From NCBI GenBank assembly GCA_002914845.1, contig JXTC01000171.1, forward strand, positions 194,462 through 258,461: 64,000 bases of DNA. The letters run 5' to 3'. Positions within the stretch are counted from its first letter, which is position 1, and the number at the start of each line of letters is the position of its first letter. Below, in pieces: positions 10,700 through 23,148 of the stretch. This DNA is from Trema orientale (taxonomy: Eukaryota; Streptophyta; Magnoliopsida; Rosales; Cannabaceae). The position numbers and the translations under genes are program-made. The notes beneath the pieces were generated by a model. The model was not told where the DNA came from. It did no database searches and saw only the letters and a list, made by a program, of their open reading frames with translations.

Positions 10700-11830
10700 T
10701 GGAAAAACCAATAAGAACCAAGAAATATTTGATTATGTTTTTATGATGTTATATAAAAGGGTAATTAGTAATGAATTATTGTAGCATGAAAGATTACTCC
10801 GAAATATAGTTATGGACAGTTGGAATGCAATTTCAGTCCTTTAGCAGAATGGACCTGAGAATAAATAATTAATAGGCCCTTTTAATTATTTAGGAGCTAA
10901 CTGTACATGTCTCATAAGATCTCCGAGCTAACTTATGTCAATAGTCACACTGTTACTAGACTGGATTTATTAAATAAAAATTGGATTGATTGAAGTTGTA
11001 CTGCATAAATGGCTATACGCCTAGCCCAGTCACTAGGCTTAGGCATGTAGCACAATCAGTGGGAGGGCATAGCTTCAGTTTTAGTAAATTCCGGATAAAA
11101 CTGATTAGTTTAGTCACTAAGAAATTAGTCTTTTCTTTATGATTAATTCTATATATAGATTGATTGTGATTCCCATTATTAATTTAGTTTAATGAATCTA
11201 GACATAATTAGATAGTTATTCTAATTATGGTAAATTGGATATTAACAAATCAAGAAAAAATTGACAAAGTAATAATTGATTGATTGCTGAATAGAAAATG
11301 CAAAATTAATTGATTGCTCAAAGGCAGTTGAGGTTAGTCAATTATTACGAAAGAGGAAATTGGGTAATAGGATTTTACATAAAAGAAAAATCCCTTCACT
11401 AGCCGAATTTGGCCAGTGGAATTGGAGGCTACATGCCTACAGTCACGGTGATTGTGGCATGTAGCACTCCTAGGGTTGCCTAATTTGTCTTCCTTCCTAC
11501 TGTCTATGAATAGGAGACTTTATACGTTTTTTTCACAAGTGATAAAAACTCTAACGAAGTTCTATCAATTTTTTTAAAATAGAAATATTCAAAAAGATAA
11601 GTGAACAATTGATTTTCTGTTCTTAGATTTTTTTTGTGAATTAAGCGCAGTCACTAAGGTGATCTTTTCCTATGTAGCATATAAAGACCACACTCTTACG
11701 TGACAATAGACGAGGATAGATCGAAAGATTTTTTGGACATTAAAGTCATACGCTTTAACATCTTGAATCACCAAGAGATATAATTTTCTAATATAGATGG
11801 TGATATAATTTTCTAATATAGATCTAATAT
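10700..11830 (+). repeat. Degenerate copia-type LTR relic (plus orientation)
   Basis: There are no open frames. The stretch around 11010-11070 (GCCTAGCCCAGTCACTAGGC...) aligns with the reverse complement of about 53900-53990 in the long LTR at 52980-54979, with a similar downstream order. This suggests the same LTR family in the opposite orientation. The ends are not defined. A 28-bp sequence (about 11776-11825) is tandemly duplicated. Confidence 0.4.
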
Positions 11831-12026
11831 GTTGTTATGGGATTTATAAAGTTCCTGGTTGTTTTTTTACCGCGTTGGTTAAAAGAAGAACTTTTGGTAG
11901 TCTTTCAAGAAAAATCAAATTTTAAAATTACTACGAATTGCAATTTTTCTCTCGTCTTTCCAACACAAGCAAAAGTCACGCCAACTGCTCGAAGAAATGT
12001 CTCTACCATAATGGCTTCTTCCTTTA

Positions 12027-12285
12027 GACGACGACCGCACCATCGACTTCGTCTGGCTTCGTCAAAAGAAGTGGAAGAAGTAATGCTTCCCTGTGATTGG
12101 TCACACCGTAGCATACGACAATAAGGTCATCGCCTCTGTGGAGGAATGACGCATAAGACTCAAGGGGTCAAAAGCAAGGAGGTTCTCATATGGGTCGCTC
12201 TCTCCGATGTCTTCATCGATGATTTGGATCTAGGCAAGATCATCATCACCAAATGCACTAAAATTTTGATGGGTTTATTTATTTA
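12027..12285 (+). pseudogene. DUF538 gene fragment (broken)
   Basis: With one stop and one frameshift, the plus strand gives FVWLRQKKWKK, then HTVAYDNKVIASVEE, then LKGVKSKEVLIWVALSDVFI and DLDLGKI. These match, in order, the conserved core of plant DUF538 proteins (FWLRQKK; tyrosine-aspartate turn; ..GVK.KELL.W..IS...D.P..GKI). Only about 85 codons of the C-terminal half are present. TAA follows LRQKKWKK, TGA follows VEE, and the frame shifts by one base near 12160. DUF538 proteins are small and of unclear biochemical role. This is a relic, not a gene. Confidence 0.68.
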
Positions 12286-13125
12286 TTTATATAATTTGTG
12301 TTTTACAAACCTTCATTTTTATTTCCTTCAATGATCCATTGGGTACTGTAAAATTACTAACTATATCCTTCAAAAATGCCTCATGTGACCCTCATAATTG
12401 AGGTAATTAACTACAATTAACTACGAATAATATTACTAATTAAAGATTAATTAACAACGCACTTAGTATTTAAGGTTTGTCTTTTCTAACTTATCAAGAG
12501 AATGAGTGGATTTCATATATGTGAAATATATTCCCATCTATTTATAATGTTAGATCTCCAAGATATTATATATTAATCTCTTATTATAATAAACCTCATC
12601 TATGTAAATTAAAAGACATAATATAATAGATAAAAGTTCATATTTACTCAGAATTGAGATCAATAAATATATGACAATTAGTTGATAAAGATGAATTCTT
12701 TGTATTCAGCAAAGTTTATTAGAGATTCATTTTTCATATTAGTCTAATTCTATATAATTTCAATTATGTATAATGCCTCTATCTTAATGTCTTAATATAT
12801 TTACAACCGGAATAAACTTTGTCATTCATAATTGAGATATGCCACATTAATAATCTTGATTAAATAAAATGTCCAACTTTATTTAACAATTATTAACTAC
12901 TTTATATTATTTCTAAACTAAATCCCCTTGTATATGGCAATTATATACTTAATTTAAGAGTACATTAACAATCAAGGAAATTATCAGAATTGCATAATCA
13001 AAAGAAAATATAAGCAAACATTAGGAAAATGTAATTTTATTTATTAATTGGCAAATCTAATATTCAATTACATACTGTTAAAGCATAATCCCCAATATAA
13101 GGATGGGCTTATTGCTACCATTCTA
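12286..13125. other. AT-rich gene-free stretch
   Basis: No coding frames. Parts of 12480-12960 resemble the AT-rich portion of long copia-type LTRs, with a series of short blocks about cardinal transitions such as AAAATGTCCAACTTTATTT, but I cannot set ends. Confidence 0.3.
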
Positions 13126-13129
13126 TTTT

Positions 13130-13450
13130 GGGTTTCTAACACTTCTACTTACAAAAATAAAAAAGAATTACAAAAATACGGTGGGTCAATTTTTTTTTTT
13201 CCTAGTTCATGTACTGTATTTTTAAAAAAAAATTACCATTTTTTAAAATATTTTTAGAAAATACCATTTTTAAAATGATTACTAGTTACTAGTATTTGAA
13301 AACTGATTACCAGTTACCAGTTATAAATACCTTTAGTTACTAGTTACCAGTGCTTGAAAACTGGTTACCGGTTTTTAGTTACTATTTAAGAATTTGATAT
13401 TTTTCTAAAAACTTATTAAAAAATGGTATTTTTCTAAAAATTACGGTACC
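13130..13450. repeat. Foldback repeat with TTACTAGTTACCAGTT core, copy 1
   Basis: The outer part reads GGGTTTCTAACACTTCTACTTACAAAAAT followed by AAAAATACGG; the core repeats variants of GTTACTAGTTACCAGT and its inverse (ACTGGTTACCGGTTTTTAGT). Copies at 38520-38905 and 39054-39436 share the same order. A self-complementary core flanked by A/T-rich arms suggests a non-autonomous foldback element. Confidence 0.6.
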
Positions 13451-13559
13451 AGATCTGGTAAAACTGAGCCAATCGAATAAATTAGTTGTATACAATTTTT
13501 TTTCCTCATTAATTAAATCTACCACCATACCACTTTTTTAAAATGAATTCTTCACGATC

Positions 13560-13840
13560 TTGACTGATTCTTGAATGTTTCTTTACGTTAGCGGTGATCT
13601 TGATGAATTCTTGATAAATTTTTGACAGATTATTGACGATCTTTGATGGATTCTTGATGAATTCTTGACATTAGTAATGATCTTGACGGGTTCTTGATGA
13701 ATTCTTGACGGATTCTTGACAATCTTGATGAATTCTTGACGGATTCTTGTCAGATTCTTGACGTCAGTAGTAATCTTGACAGATTCTTGATGGATTCTTA
13801 AAGGATTCTTGATGAATTCTTGACAGATTCTTGACTAATT
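13560..13840. repeat. Minisatellite of GATTCTTGA-type units
   Basis: About 20 short units of the form GATTCTTGAC or GAATTCTTGA follow one another, grouped in higher-order pieces such as GATTCTTGATGAATTCTTGA. Units vary by one or two bases and in places are broken by CATTAGTAATGATC-like inserts. No coding frame. Confidence 0.8.
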
Positions 13841-14307
13841 CCCTCCCAAAAGTGGTATAATCTAATAGTGGTAGTAAATTTAGTTAAACATTTAAAAAAG
13901 GTAGTAATTGTCTACTTAACCCGAGCCAATCGTATATTTCAAATTCTTTTTTAAAAACACTAAACAAGGCCTAATTTTCACTTTTATCTTTCTCTCCCCA
14001 TCCATCCTTTTTTTATGAAATATTCTATTACAAAAATACCCTTCAATGAAATTACCGAAAATCATAAATAGAGCTACATAATAATCTATTTGATTCCTTT
14101 GATACAAACCATGGAACCTAAAAAAGAAGAAAAATAGATACAGACATAATCTAAAATTTCAATCGATCATTGTCTCTTGTTTCATTTTGATGTTGTTTCC
14201 TCTCTTTGGCGCTCTCCTTCTACGATATTGTTCAATTAAAACTATAAATAATAAAAAAAAAATCACTCTCCTTCGCAAGTATCTTCCTTCTCAAAATATC
14301 TCACTAA

Positions 14308-14865
14308 AGCTATGTTTAATACGCCATATTATATTATATTATATTGTATTATGATGTATTGTATTGGATTATATTGTATTGTATTATTCTATTACAAAAT
14401 TATGTTTGGTTTTGCATTTGTATTAAAATGTTGTATTAAAAAGTTAATTTTGAAAAATATCATTTTTAAAAATTTACATAGAAAAATACTACTTGTAAAA
14501 TTACCACTTTTTTTAGAAATTTATTTACAAAAAAACTATTTTTTAGATATAAATTTAGAAAAATACTACTTTCAAAAATTTATATAGAAAAATACCACTT
14601 TTGAAAGGCATAAAGTGATGTGAGAGAGAAAGTGATGAGAGAAAAATTAAGAACATAAAAAGTGAGGAGAGTGAGTATTGTACAATACTACGTTAAAGTT
14701 AAAATTATGTAATACAGTGTAATACATACCTTTTATTCTGTATTAGATTGTATTCTCCGTATTGTATTATATTTTGATGTTGTATTAAATAATACAATAC
14801 AAAAGCACAACCAAATACAATATAATACAGTCCTTATATAATGTACCAAACATGACCTAACAATT
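14308..14865. mobile_element. Terminal-inverted-repeat element with TATTGTATTA-rich ends (MITE-like)
   Basis: The left end GCTATGTTTAATACGCCATA and the reverse complement of the right end (GGTCATGTTTGGTACATTAT) are similar. Both are followed inward by many TGTATTATATT-type repeats. The interior repeats GAAAAATACTACTTTTAAAAA-like units. Ends of the CTATGTTTGGTA kind are common to hAT-like MITEs. No clear target duplication was seen. Confidence 0.5.
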
Positions 14866-16380
14866 TATTATTTAGAAAGAGCTTAATTTCAATTCATCTT
14901 CATTGGATGTGTATAATTAGTTTTGAATTCTTTATCTATATTATCTTTCATATTATAATGAAACTCAGCCATTCTATTGTTATTGTTATGCTTTGCTTCG
15001 ATCTGATCATGTGATGGAGAGACTTTCTTTATAACTAAACAAAATAAAAATAAATAAAAAATAAAAGAAAGATGGGAGATTGAGAAATTAAGGAGATGAG
15101 GGACCTGTAGGTATATGGGCGAATATACATGCTTTTAAAATCATATGAATCAGGAAAGGAGGAAGATCATATACATTTAAGATATTTACTGTTGGGTATT
15201 TTTGGAATTAAAGTGTGTGGAAAAAAGAAAAAAAAGATGAAATTTTTTAACTTTTAGTAAGGTATAGTTTTAGAGAATGGTGAGAAGAGAAAATAGAAGA
15301 GTGACAATAGATTCCCACTTATTTTAATGTTTATTAATTTAGTTATTAGTTATAAATAAATTTTAAATATATGTGTTTAAAAATTAAAAGATTACTTTGG
15401 TAAAAACTTATCAGTCAAAATTGGTGCTTAATCCTGAGATGGTATTAATTTGTTACAAGTTTTAAGTCTGAAAGTCAAATTGATAATAATCAAACTGCAA
15501 GTTATAAACTAAACAAATAGTAAAAATATAAAGTATAAAAATGTAATTAATCCAATGTTACCAATACTATTTTTTAAACAATGTTTTAGTTTTTCAAATG
15601 ACCTAATAAGTTATGTAATAATTTTGCAAATAATTATTCATCTATTCTAAACAAATTAAAAATATAATATAAAATAAAATCCACTATTTCCTAAGGCTAA
15701 CTTTGTGATTTATAATCAATTTTCCCGACTTAGTTTCACACAAGAATAACAAATTTTAAAAAATAATCAAAGCATAAGCCTTTCTCCTAGGGTACACATC
15801 GGGCAGGTTTTTGTGTTTTCAATTTTTCGAGTTTGGGTTTAAGGAGAAGAAGGAACCAAAACTATCAAACCAAATAAGATTCAATTATTTCAGTTTTCAA
15901 GTTCGGGCAGGTTTTCGGTCATGTTAAGATTTTGGGAGAAAATGCATGACAAAAGGGATTTTTTTAAAAATATTTATGGTTTTTTAGTCTAGCTATTAAG
16001 TGAGTTTTAGATTTTATTTTAGACTATATAATAGCATAAATGGATAAAGAAAAACCACAATTTTATTTATTTATTTACTTTTAGTAAGCTCGGGTTGGGT
16101 CCAGTTCAAAATATCTAAACATGTTCGGTTTTTGAATTTTTGGTGATTTTGCGCACTCTTTTTTTTTTTTTTTTTTCTTCCTTTCGTTGGGAGACGATGT
16201 ACTATTTATTTTGTTAATGTCAGGTACATTGTTGGACACATAATCTGAGCGAGGAATATGGCAGCAGATAACATTATTTACCTTCTTTCAGTAATAGAAA
16301 ACCAAATTTAAAGGAGTTTTCCTATTTCAGAAAATACAAGGGGTTTTTGAAAAAAAAAAAAAATCCCAAAACAAAATTAT
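14866..16380. other. AT-rich intergenic region upstream of the bZIP gene
   Basis: No coding frames. It contains a T-run at about 16159-16176 and G+C-richer patches at 15790-15910 and 16085-16140 (CGGGCAGGTTTT, CTCGGGTTGGGTCC) that look like scraps of terminal-inverted-repeat elements with GGGTCGGGTT-type ends. Confidence 0.35.
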
Positions 16381-16383
16381 TAT

Positions 16384-16397
16384 CACGTAGACACGTA
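16384..16397. promoter_or_regulatory. Pair of ACGT-core elements (ABRE/G-box-like) upstream of the bZIP gene
   Basis: The sequence CACGTAGACACGTA contains two ACGT cores spaced ten bases apart, about 390 bases before the start codon of a group A bZIP gene. Proteins of this family bind ABRE/G-box sites with ACGT cores, so the pair could allow ABA response or autoregulation. Function is inference from motif and position. Confidence 0.4.
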
Positions 16398-16559
16398 ATA
16401 AAGAAAAACAATTTAAAATAAAAAAAAATTAACTGCACAAGTTGTTTGTTCTGAATTCGGTTCCGACCCGTCAATCTCTGACTTTTATTTAATTTTAGTT
16501 TAATTTAATTTATTATTTTTGAAGTTTTACGAAACACGAAAGAAAAACTTCACTCCTGC

Positions 16560-16777
16560 TCCAGCGCTTTCTCTCTCTCCTCTGTATAGAAATTTTGGAG
16601 GAAAGAGAGAGAGAGAGAGAAGAGTGAACAGAGCAAAGAAGAAAGAGCAAACGAGAAAATAAATAAATAAATACAATAAGAAATCTGAAAAAATCGAAAG
16701 AAAGGAAAGGAAAGGTAAAGGAAAGGAAAGGAGGAGAGAAGAAAAGGTATAAGGAAGGAAGCCCTAGAAAATAGGCG
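16560..16777 (+). other. Probable 5' leader of the bZIP gene, GA-rich
   Basis: A CT-rich start (CTTTCTCTCTCTCCTC) is followed by a (GA)n run at about 16602-16620 and AAGGAAAGG repeats up to the start codon. No upstream ATG was seen between about 16560 and 16777. GAGA/CT repeats near the start site are frequent in plant core promoters. Confidence 0.45.
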
Positions 16778-19700
16778 ATGGCGTCGTCAAAGGTGGTGAT
16801 AGCATCTGCGTCAACCACGAATGCGGAACTGCCACGACAGTCCTCTATATGTTCCATCTCCACAATCATCAACGACGAAGCTTCCAGAACCCTCGCCTCC
16901 GTCACCATGGACGACCTCCTCAACCTCAAGAGCTTCTACCCCGAACAACCGCAACCACAACCACAGCCACAACAGGATCAACCGCAGACGCACCAGGAGC
17001 CTCTGCCGGAGGCTCCATTTCCGGCCCCAGGAGTCGACGACGTTTGGAACAGCATCGTCGCCGGCAGAACCGATCGGAGGGCGGAATCCGGCGAGAATGG
17101 CGGCGTGATGACTTTGGAGGATTACTTGAGAGACGAGGACGTTAGGGTTCCGGTAGGGTACGGCCAGTTCCAGATGCCGTCGCAGGGAGTGGAAGGTCCG
17201 GTCGTGGTGTACGGAAATGGGAGTGGAGGTTCAGGGAGAGGGAAGAGGAAGGTCGTTGAGGAGCCTCTTGATAAGGCCACTGAGCAGAAGCAGAGAAGGA
17301 TGATTAAGAATAGAGAATCGGCTGCCAGGTCCAGGGAGCGCAAGCAGGTTTGGTTTGGTTTAGGGCTTGTTTTTTCATATTTTTTCTAAAGAATTAGAAT
17401 AATTAATACTAATTATGTTTTGCTTGAATTATATTTGGTTGCTGTGAAAATGAATTTGAGTGGTTTTGGATAATTTTCTCTAGCAAGTGAAAGCATGCTA
17501 GTTTCTTAGGGAAAATTTGAGTGGAAGCAAGCAGGTTTGTTTAGGGCTTTTGTTAGACAATTCGATTTGAGCATATCCTTTTTTTTTAGATGATAATTTC
17601 TTGGACGAATTCGGTTTGGATTCTGTGGAAATGTAAATCGGAAAAATGAAAAAGGACAAATTGGAGTGATTTTTGCTCATTCTCTCTACAAGTGAAAGCA
17701 TGTTAGTTTCTTAGGTTGCCTAAGGCTATGTTTGGTCGGAGGGAAGGAAGATGAGAAGAAGGGAGAGCTACATTACCCAGGGAAGGAGATGAGAGCACTG
17801 TTCTTTTGTTTTGTTTAGTGTGAGAAGAAGTAGAGAAGGCAAAAATCCTCTCTGTTGTTTGGGAGGAGGGAGAATGGAAGGAGGGAGAAGGTTTTAGTAA
17901 TTCCACACTCAGTTAGTCTACTACTTGAGTGTGAAATTCTTAAAATACACTTTACACTCCATAAACTATTCCCTATTTACTCCTTTTTTGGTCGTGAATA
18001 AGTTTCAACAGAAAGAGACTGCAAGTGTTGCTGCCCTCCCAAAAAGTGTAAAAGATAGCATTTGATATGTCAAGGTGTTTTTCCAAGCTACTTAGGAGCT
18101 AGGCTTTTGTGTGTGTCTCCGATAATCTAAAGTCCAAGGGTATAGTTGATTCTTCTTATTTCTTTTTTATTTCCAACGTTTCTCTTATTGATATTTCCTG
18201 GGTGTTCTCTGACTCCAAGGATGATAAAGTAAAGAGATTTTTGAGTTTTTCTTATATTGATCTCCGTATATAAACTGCAAACTCTCCCTTGAGTGGTGAT
18301 TAATGGGTAGTTGGCTCAGTTGCATGAGATTTTTATTTTTTCCTTGATTCGTGTGCGATAAATTTTCTTGTTTTGGGAACTACATATGATGCTTTCTTGA
18401 TCAGGTGATAAATATTCTTATTTACATGCGAATAATTATTTTTTTCCTATTTTCAGGCTTACACAGTTGAGCTGGAATCTCTAGTAACACAACTGGAGGA
18501 GGAGAATGCACGCTTGTTGAGAGAAGAGGTATGGATCTTTAATAATTTGTAAAATTTAGACTGTTTTGGGGTTTGAGATCATAGCTGCAAATCTGTGCCT
18601 TTAGTATGTGTAGTTAACTTGCCTTTCTTTCTTTCTTCCTCTTTTTCATCATCCTTCTTGTCTTGGATCTTCGCTTCTTCTAATTTTATTGTTCTTGGTT
18701 TTAAGATAGATCTTTGTGATGAACACAAATTGGTTTAATTATAACTTCCATAGAAAAAATGAAAAGATATCTAAGGTTGAGACAATGGTCCTATTGCTTT
18801 TGCCTGTCAAATATTATTTTGTCTATTTTGGTGCCAAAGTTGATAGAAAAGGGTATTAATGCGACATATGATTCTGTTCTCTTAATCTTGCTGTTTGGCG
18901 CATCCAACTCCCTAGCTAAATCCTGATGAGTATGATACGCTGTGATTCTAAGATTTTGTTGGGGGTTGGAATTAGAATCATGTAATGACAATCACAATGT
19001 AGTGTGCTTATCAGGATTGAGCTTATTGGCTATGTTGTTGGACGAATTCTAGATAATTCATTCATACATTTGGCATGCATTGATTACGAAGCTGCAACTT
19101 TTGTAGACATAAATTATCATACCATAGGAACAATTTGATCAATTGAAAATGTGAATGCAGGCTGAGGAAAAGAAGCAAAGGTTTAAACAGGTATGTATCA
19201 TTTTCTAGAATTTCCCTTATAATATTCTTCCTTGGAAAGTCAAACTTGTTTTGTTTCCTATTATCCATTTGCACCTACATGCGTAAGTTGGCACGTGCTG
19301 CAAGCAATCAATGCCTAAATAATGCAAGGAATATCTGCATACGTACGTTCAAATATGTCTTTGTGAATGTAAGTTTTTTTTTACCCTGTAACCGGTCTTT
19401 AGTTGTGGTTTTGAAAAATCATATGTTTTCCGAGTTGAACAAGGTTTATTTTAGAATCTATGATATTTGAAATTGTTTTGAATATGATGGCTCAGCTACT
19501 TAAAAACTTAAGAACCTTGAAATGAAATTTGGAAGGGGTGTGTCAAGGCAAGACCCATCCTCTTGCGCGCCAATTTCGCCCGAGCTGTCGATTCCTTTGC
19601 ACACAAACCCATAACCCAGGCACGGGACCCTAAGACCTTTGGGCTCAATGCACGCCTCTTGCTATGAAGTCCCCATGCCGTCAATCTTTTGTGCTTGCTC

Positions 19701-22700
19701 CTTGAACACTTCCTCAGTCTTGGAATGCTCCTCAAGTTGTTGAACCAGTTGATCCATCTTCTCTAAGATCGACATTTTTCCCAAGATTTCTTTCATGCCT
19801 TGCTCCAAGGATGGAAGCTTCTACAAACTCCCTTTTATTGATTCCAATTCCCAACGCAGCTCTTCCCAAACCTCATTAACCTGTTTCCCTACTAAATCAG
19901 TGCGACCAACCATGTTCTTGTTCGCGTGCCTAGTGAGAAAGTTCTGATACCAATTGATAGGATCTTAGAACGTAATTAGGGCTCAAAGATGGAATTAGGG
20001 TTGAAATTTTCCTCTTATTGCTAAAGATAGTAGTATACAATTGATTATCAGGCTTCAAGAGACCTAATTCTCTCCCTTCATAGTTTTGCTCTAGCTTTCT
20101 TAACAAAACAAGTGCCTAACCTCTCACAACCCCAGCCCCCACTCTATATATAACTCACCCGTCTCAACTAACTAATATTGATTACGGCTGATCTCTAACT
20201 AAACTAACCACCTAACATTATAACAACCATAACCACCTGTTATTACTCTAAGAAAAGCCACTAAATCCACTTTTAACAATCAGCTCCTAAACCAATAAGA
20301 TTGGAGATTTATCAAAGGAGCACTGGAGTAGGCAATTATGCAGCCCATAAGGGTTATTAATCCCCTCCTAGGAGTGGGCAAAAACTAGCCATCTGTATGC
20401 TGATAGGATTCCATACTTTCAACAACGGCGTTAGATAGCGGGGGAAATTCTGTTAGGCTAAGGCGCAGGGAGGGAATTCTGTTAGATAGCGGAGAATATG
20501 CCAGGCCAGCTATTAGCTTATGGTACTGATTCCCTTCTAGAAAGTGCTACTGAGTGAGAAAATATAAAGGGGAGAGTCAGAGGGAGTGGGGGCTAGGAAT
20601 TTCTGGGTTGATTATGTGCTTTTGCTCTTTGGGAGGGACCAGGCTCTCAAGTACCTGGGTGAACACAACTGTAGATTGAGCTTGATGCACCAATTCTAAT
20701 AAATTTGCTTCATTATCAGTTCTGGGTTTTATCATGTGCCTTCTTACTTAGCTGCATATGACTCACCTAACCTCCTACTAAAGAGGATTGTTGATTTCAT
20801 TGAAAATAGATGAAAATTCCTAAAATATAGATGTTTACTTTATCTTCCGTGTATACATCTATGTCATATCAACATCCAATTAGTGTACCCATAAGTAGCA
20901 TTAGTGTACCCATAATGCTACTTCATGAAAGTGTACCCATATTGCTGTATCATGGATGTGTATTACGCTTACGTTATATGGGAAGTGGAAACCTTTTTTA
21001 GCCTCATCTTTATTAAATCCTGTGTCTTGAAAAATGACATCTCTTTGGTTCTTGCATCCATTCATGCAACCTGCATTAAAACTTTTACTTTGAGGTTTTG
21101 TAATTATTAGAAGCTTTAGGCTTTGTTTTGAACCTGGATTTTTTGTCAAAATTCTAGTTACTCTAAAGTGCATCAAATTTAACTCACTTCCGCTGTATAA
21201 CTCCTCTCACCCCCCTCCCCCCTTCCCTCTATTAAGAATTTGAACAAGACAAAATGGAATTCCTTCAAATTTTTGTTTCTGTTCCTCCCCAGAAAAAGGG
21301 GTTCCAAATAGGGCCTTAATATTAACAGAAACAAAGTATGTAACCTAATATTAACGAGATTGTGCAAAATATGCTTCAATGGAGAAGGTCTTATCAAGCA
21401 CTTTCCCTGAGTTGGTGTGTGATGTGTAGGAGTTGTGGTGAAAACATTGATCATTTGTTTATTCGCCAACTTCGTGTTGGATCTGTGGCTGAGGCTATTG
21501 AGGGAATTTAATTCCTCTTTGGTTATTCCTAAAAGTCTCTATTTTGTCTCCTGATAAGTTGGGAAATGTTGGAGGTAGAATGAGGATAGTATTATGGAAT
21601 GTTTCTGTTGTGGCTATACTTTCGGCTGTGTGATATAAAAGAATTCAGAGTATTTTTGAAGACATCTTATACTTGGAGGAGATTTGAGAAAAAGTATAAT
21701 TTTGGATTTGCCTGAAGAATGTTAAAGAGTTTAAAAGTTCGGCTTCTTCTGATTTATTGAGAATTTGGTAATTGTTTAGGTCAATGGGCGGTTCTGTTAT
21801 TTGTATTTTCTGGTTCTTTTTGTGTGAGGAATTTTGTGGATTTCCTCAACATCTGTATGTTATGCTTGTAAATAATAAATCTTCGTTTCCTATATAACAG
21901 AAAAAAGTAAACAAAGAAAAGAAAAATAAAACAGAAAGTCTTCAGGAGGAAGAAAGAATGCCCCAAAATATCATGAATAAGTCTCGTACTAATTGCTTTC
22001 AATTATGACTAACGCTTTGTTTGGTAGGACAAATGGGATGGAGAGCGGTGGAGGGAAAGACAAAATCTAGTATTTGGCAGGAATGGAGGGAGGGAGAGGA
22101 GAGGTGGAGGGGTTAGGTCTCCCTGTGGACCTACCAAAATGAATCCCTCCCTCTTTGGATGGATTGGAAAAAAGAGTGAAAAAAATGAGTGTACTGACAA
22201 ATTTACCCTTCAAAATAATTATTAAAAAATATGAAAATGGGTAATATTGTAAGTTTGTAAATAAGTACTCTTTATCCTATCTTTTCTCTATCTTTCACAC
22301 CAAACAACTTAAGATATTGTTACACTCTTCTCCCTCCTCTTCATCCTTCCTATTCTCCCCGCCTCCTACCGAACAGTGTAAAGGAAGTTCACAGGCCCAT
22401 TATGATTCTCACGAAAATTTGACTGGTGGCACTAGCTTGATCACGAACCCTTAGCTTGCTGGAATGCAATCAGAATAGGAATGAATTCAAATATGTTAGA
22501 CAGCTAGGATAAGTTATCGAGGAAGGCATTGATTCTTTTTAAAGTTTTCCTTTGTAAACTTGGAATTTGTTCTTGTGGATTTGTGGAACTGAGGATTCTA
22601 CTGTTAAATGCCTGCAAATTTGAGGAAATGGGTGGTAAAAGCCTGTCCAAGCAATGGAATGAGCAGTGCATAGGAATTGCCATTTCATTTTACTCAACTG

Positions 22701-23081
22701 AACCCACCTTTAATTAGAGATGGAGGGTCCACATTCTGTTGTGATAATTCCAAATGCAAATTAATTAATCTGTTTTTAGAGCACCGTTTAGAATATGAAC
22801 AATTTTGCCTTTGGTCCTTTTGAGTATAGTTTATGTTTTTTTGCCTATTTCTATATTTCGTGTCCTTGTACTTGTGTTTAAACATTGTTATTTCATTTGT
22901 CACTTTAGGATGTGTCCTTAAATACACCGTTCATTTGAACTTCGTTAAGATTCGAGACATTGGATTGTACAAGTGGACATAATCGATTAGGCTAGCAAGT
23001 GTTCTGATAACTTCTTTTTGTGGCAGCATAAGTGATAAAAGGGTAATTTCCAGAGTTTTAAATATATTTGTTTTGTTTGCT

Positions 23082-23148
<67 letters not shown>

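Noticed and set aside
16513..17343. Minus-strand and alternative plus frames over the bZIP exon
   Set aside because: Shadow frames of a GC-rich exon; the bZIP frame is supported by intact domain and splice sites.
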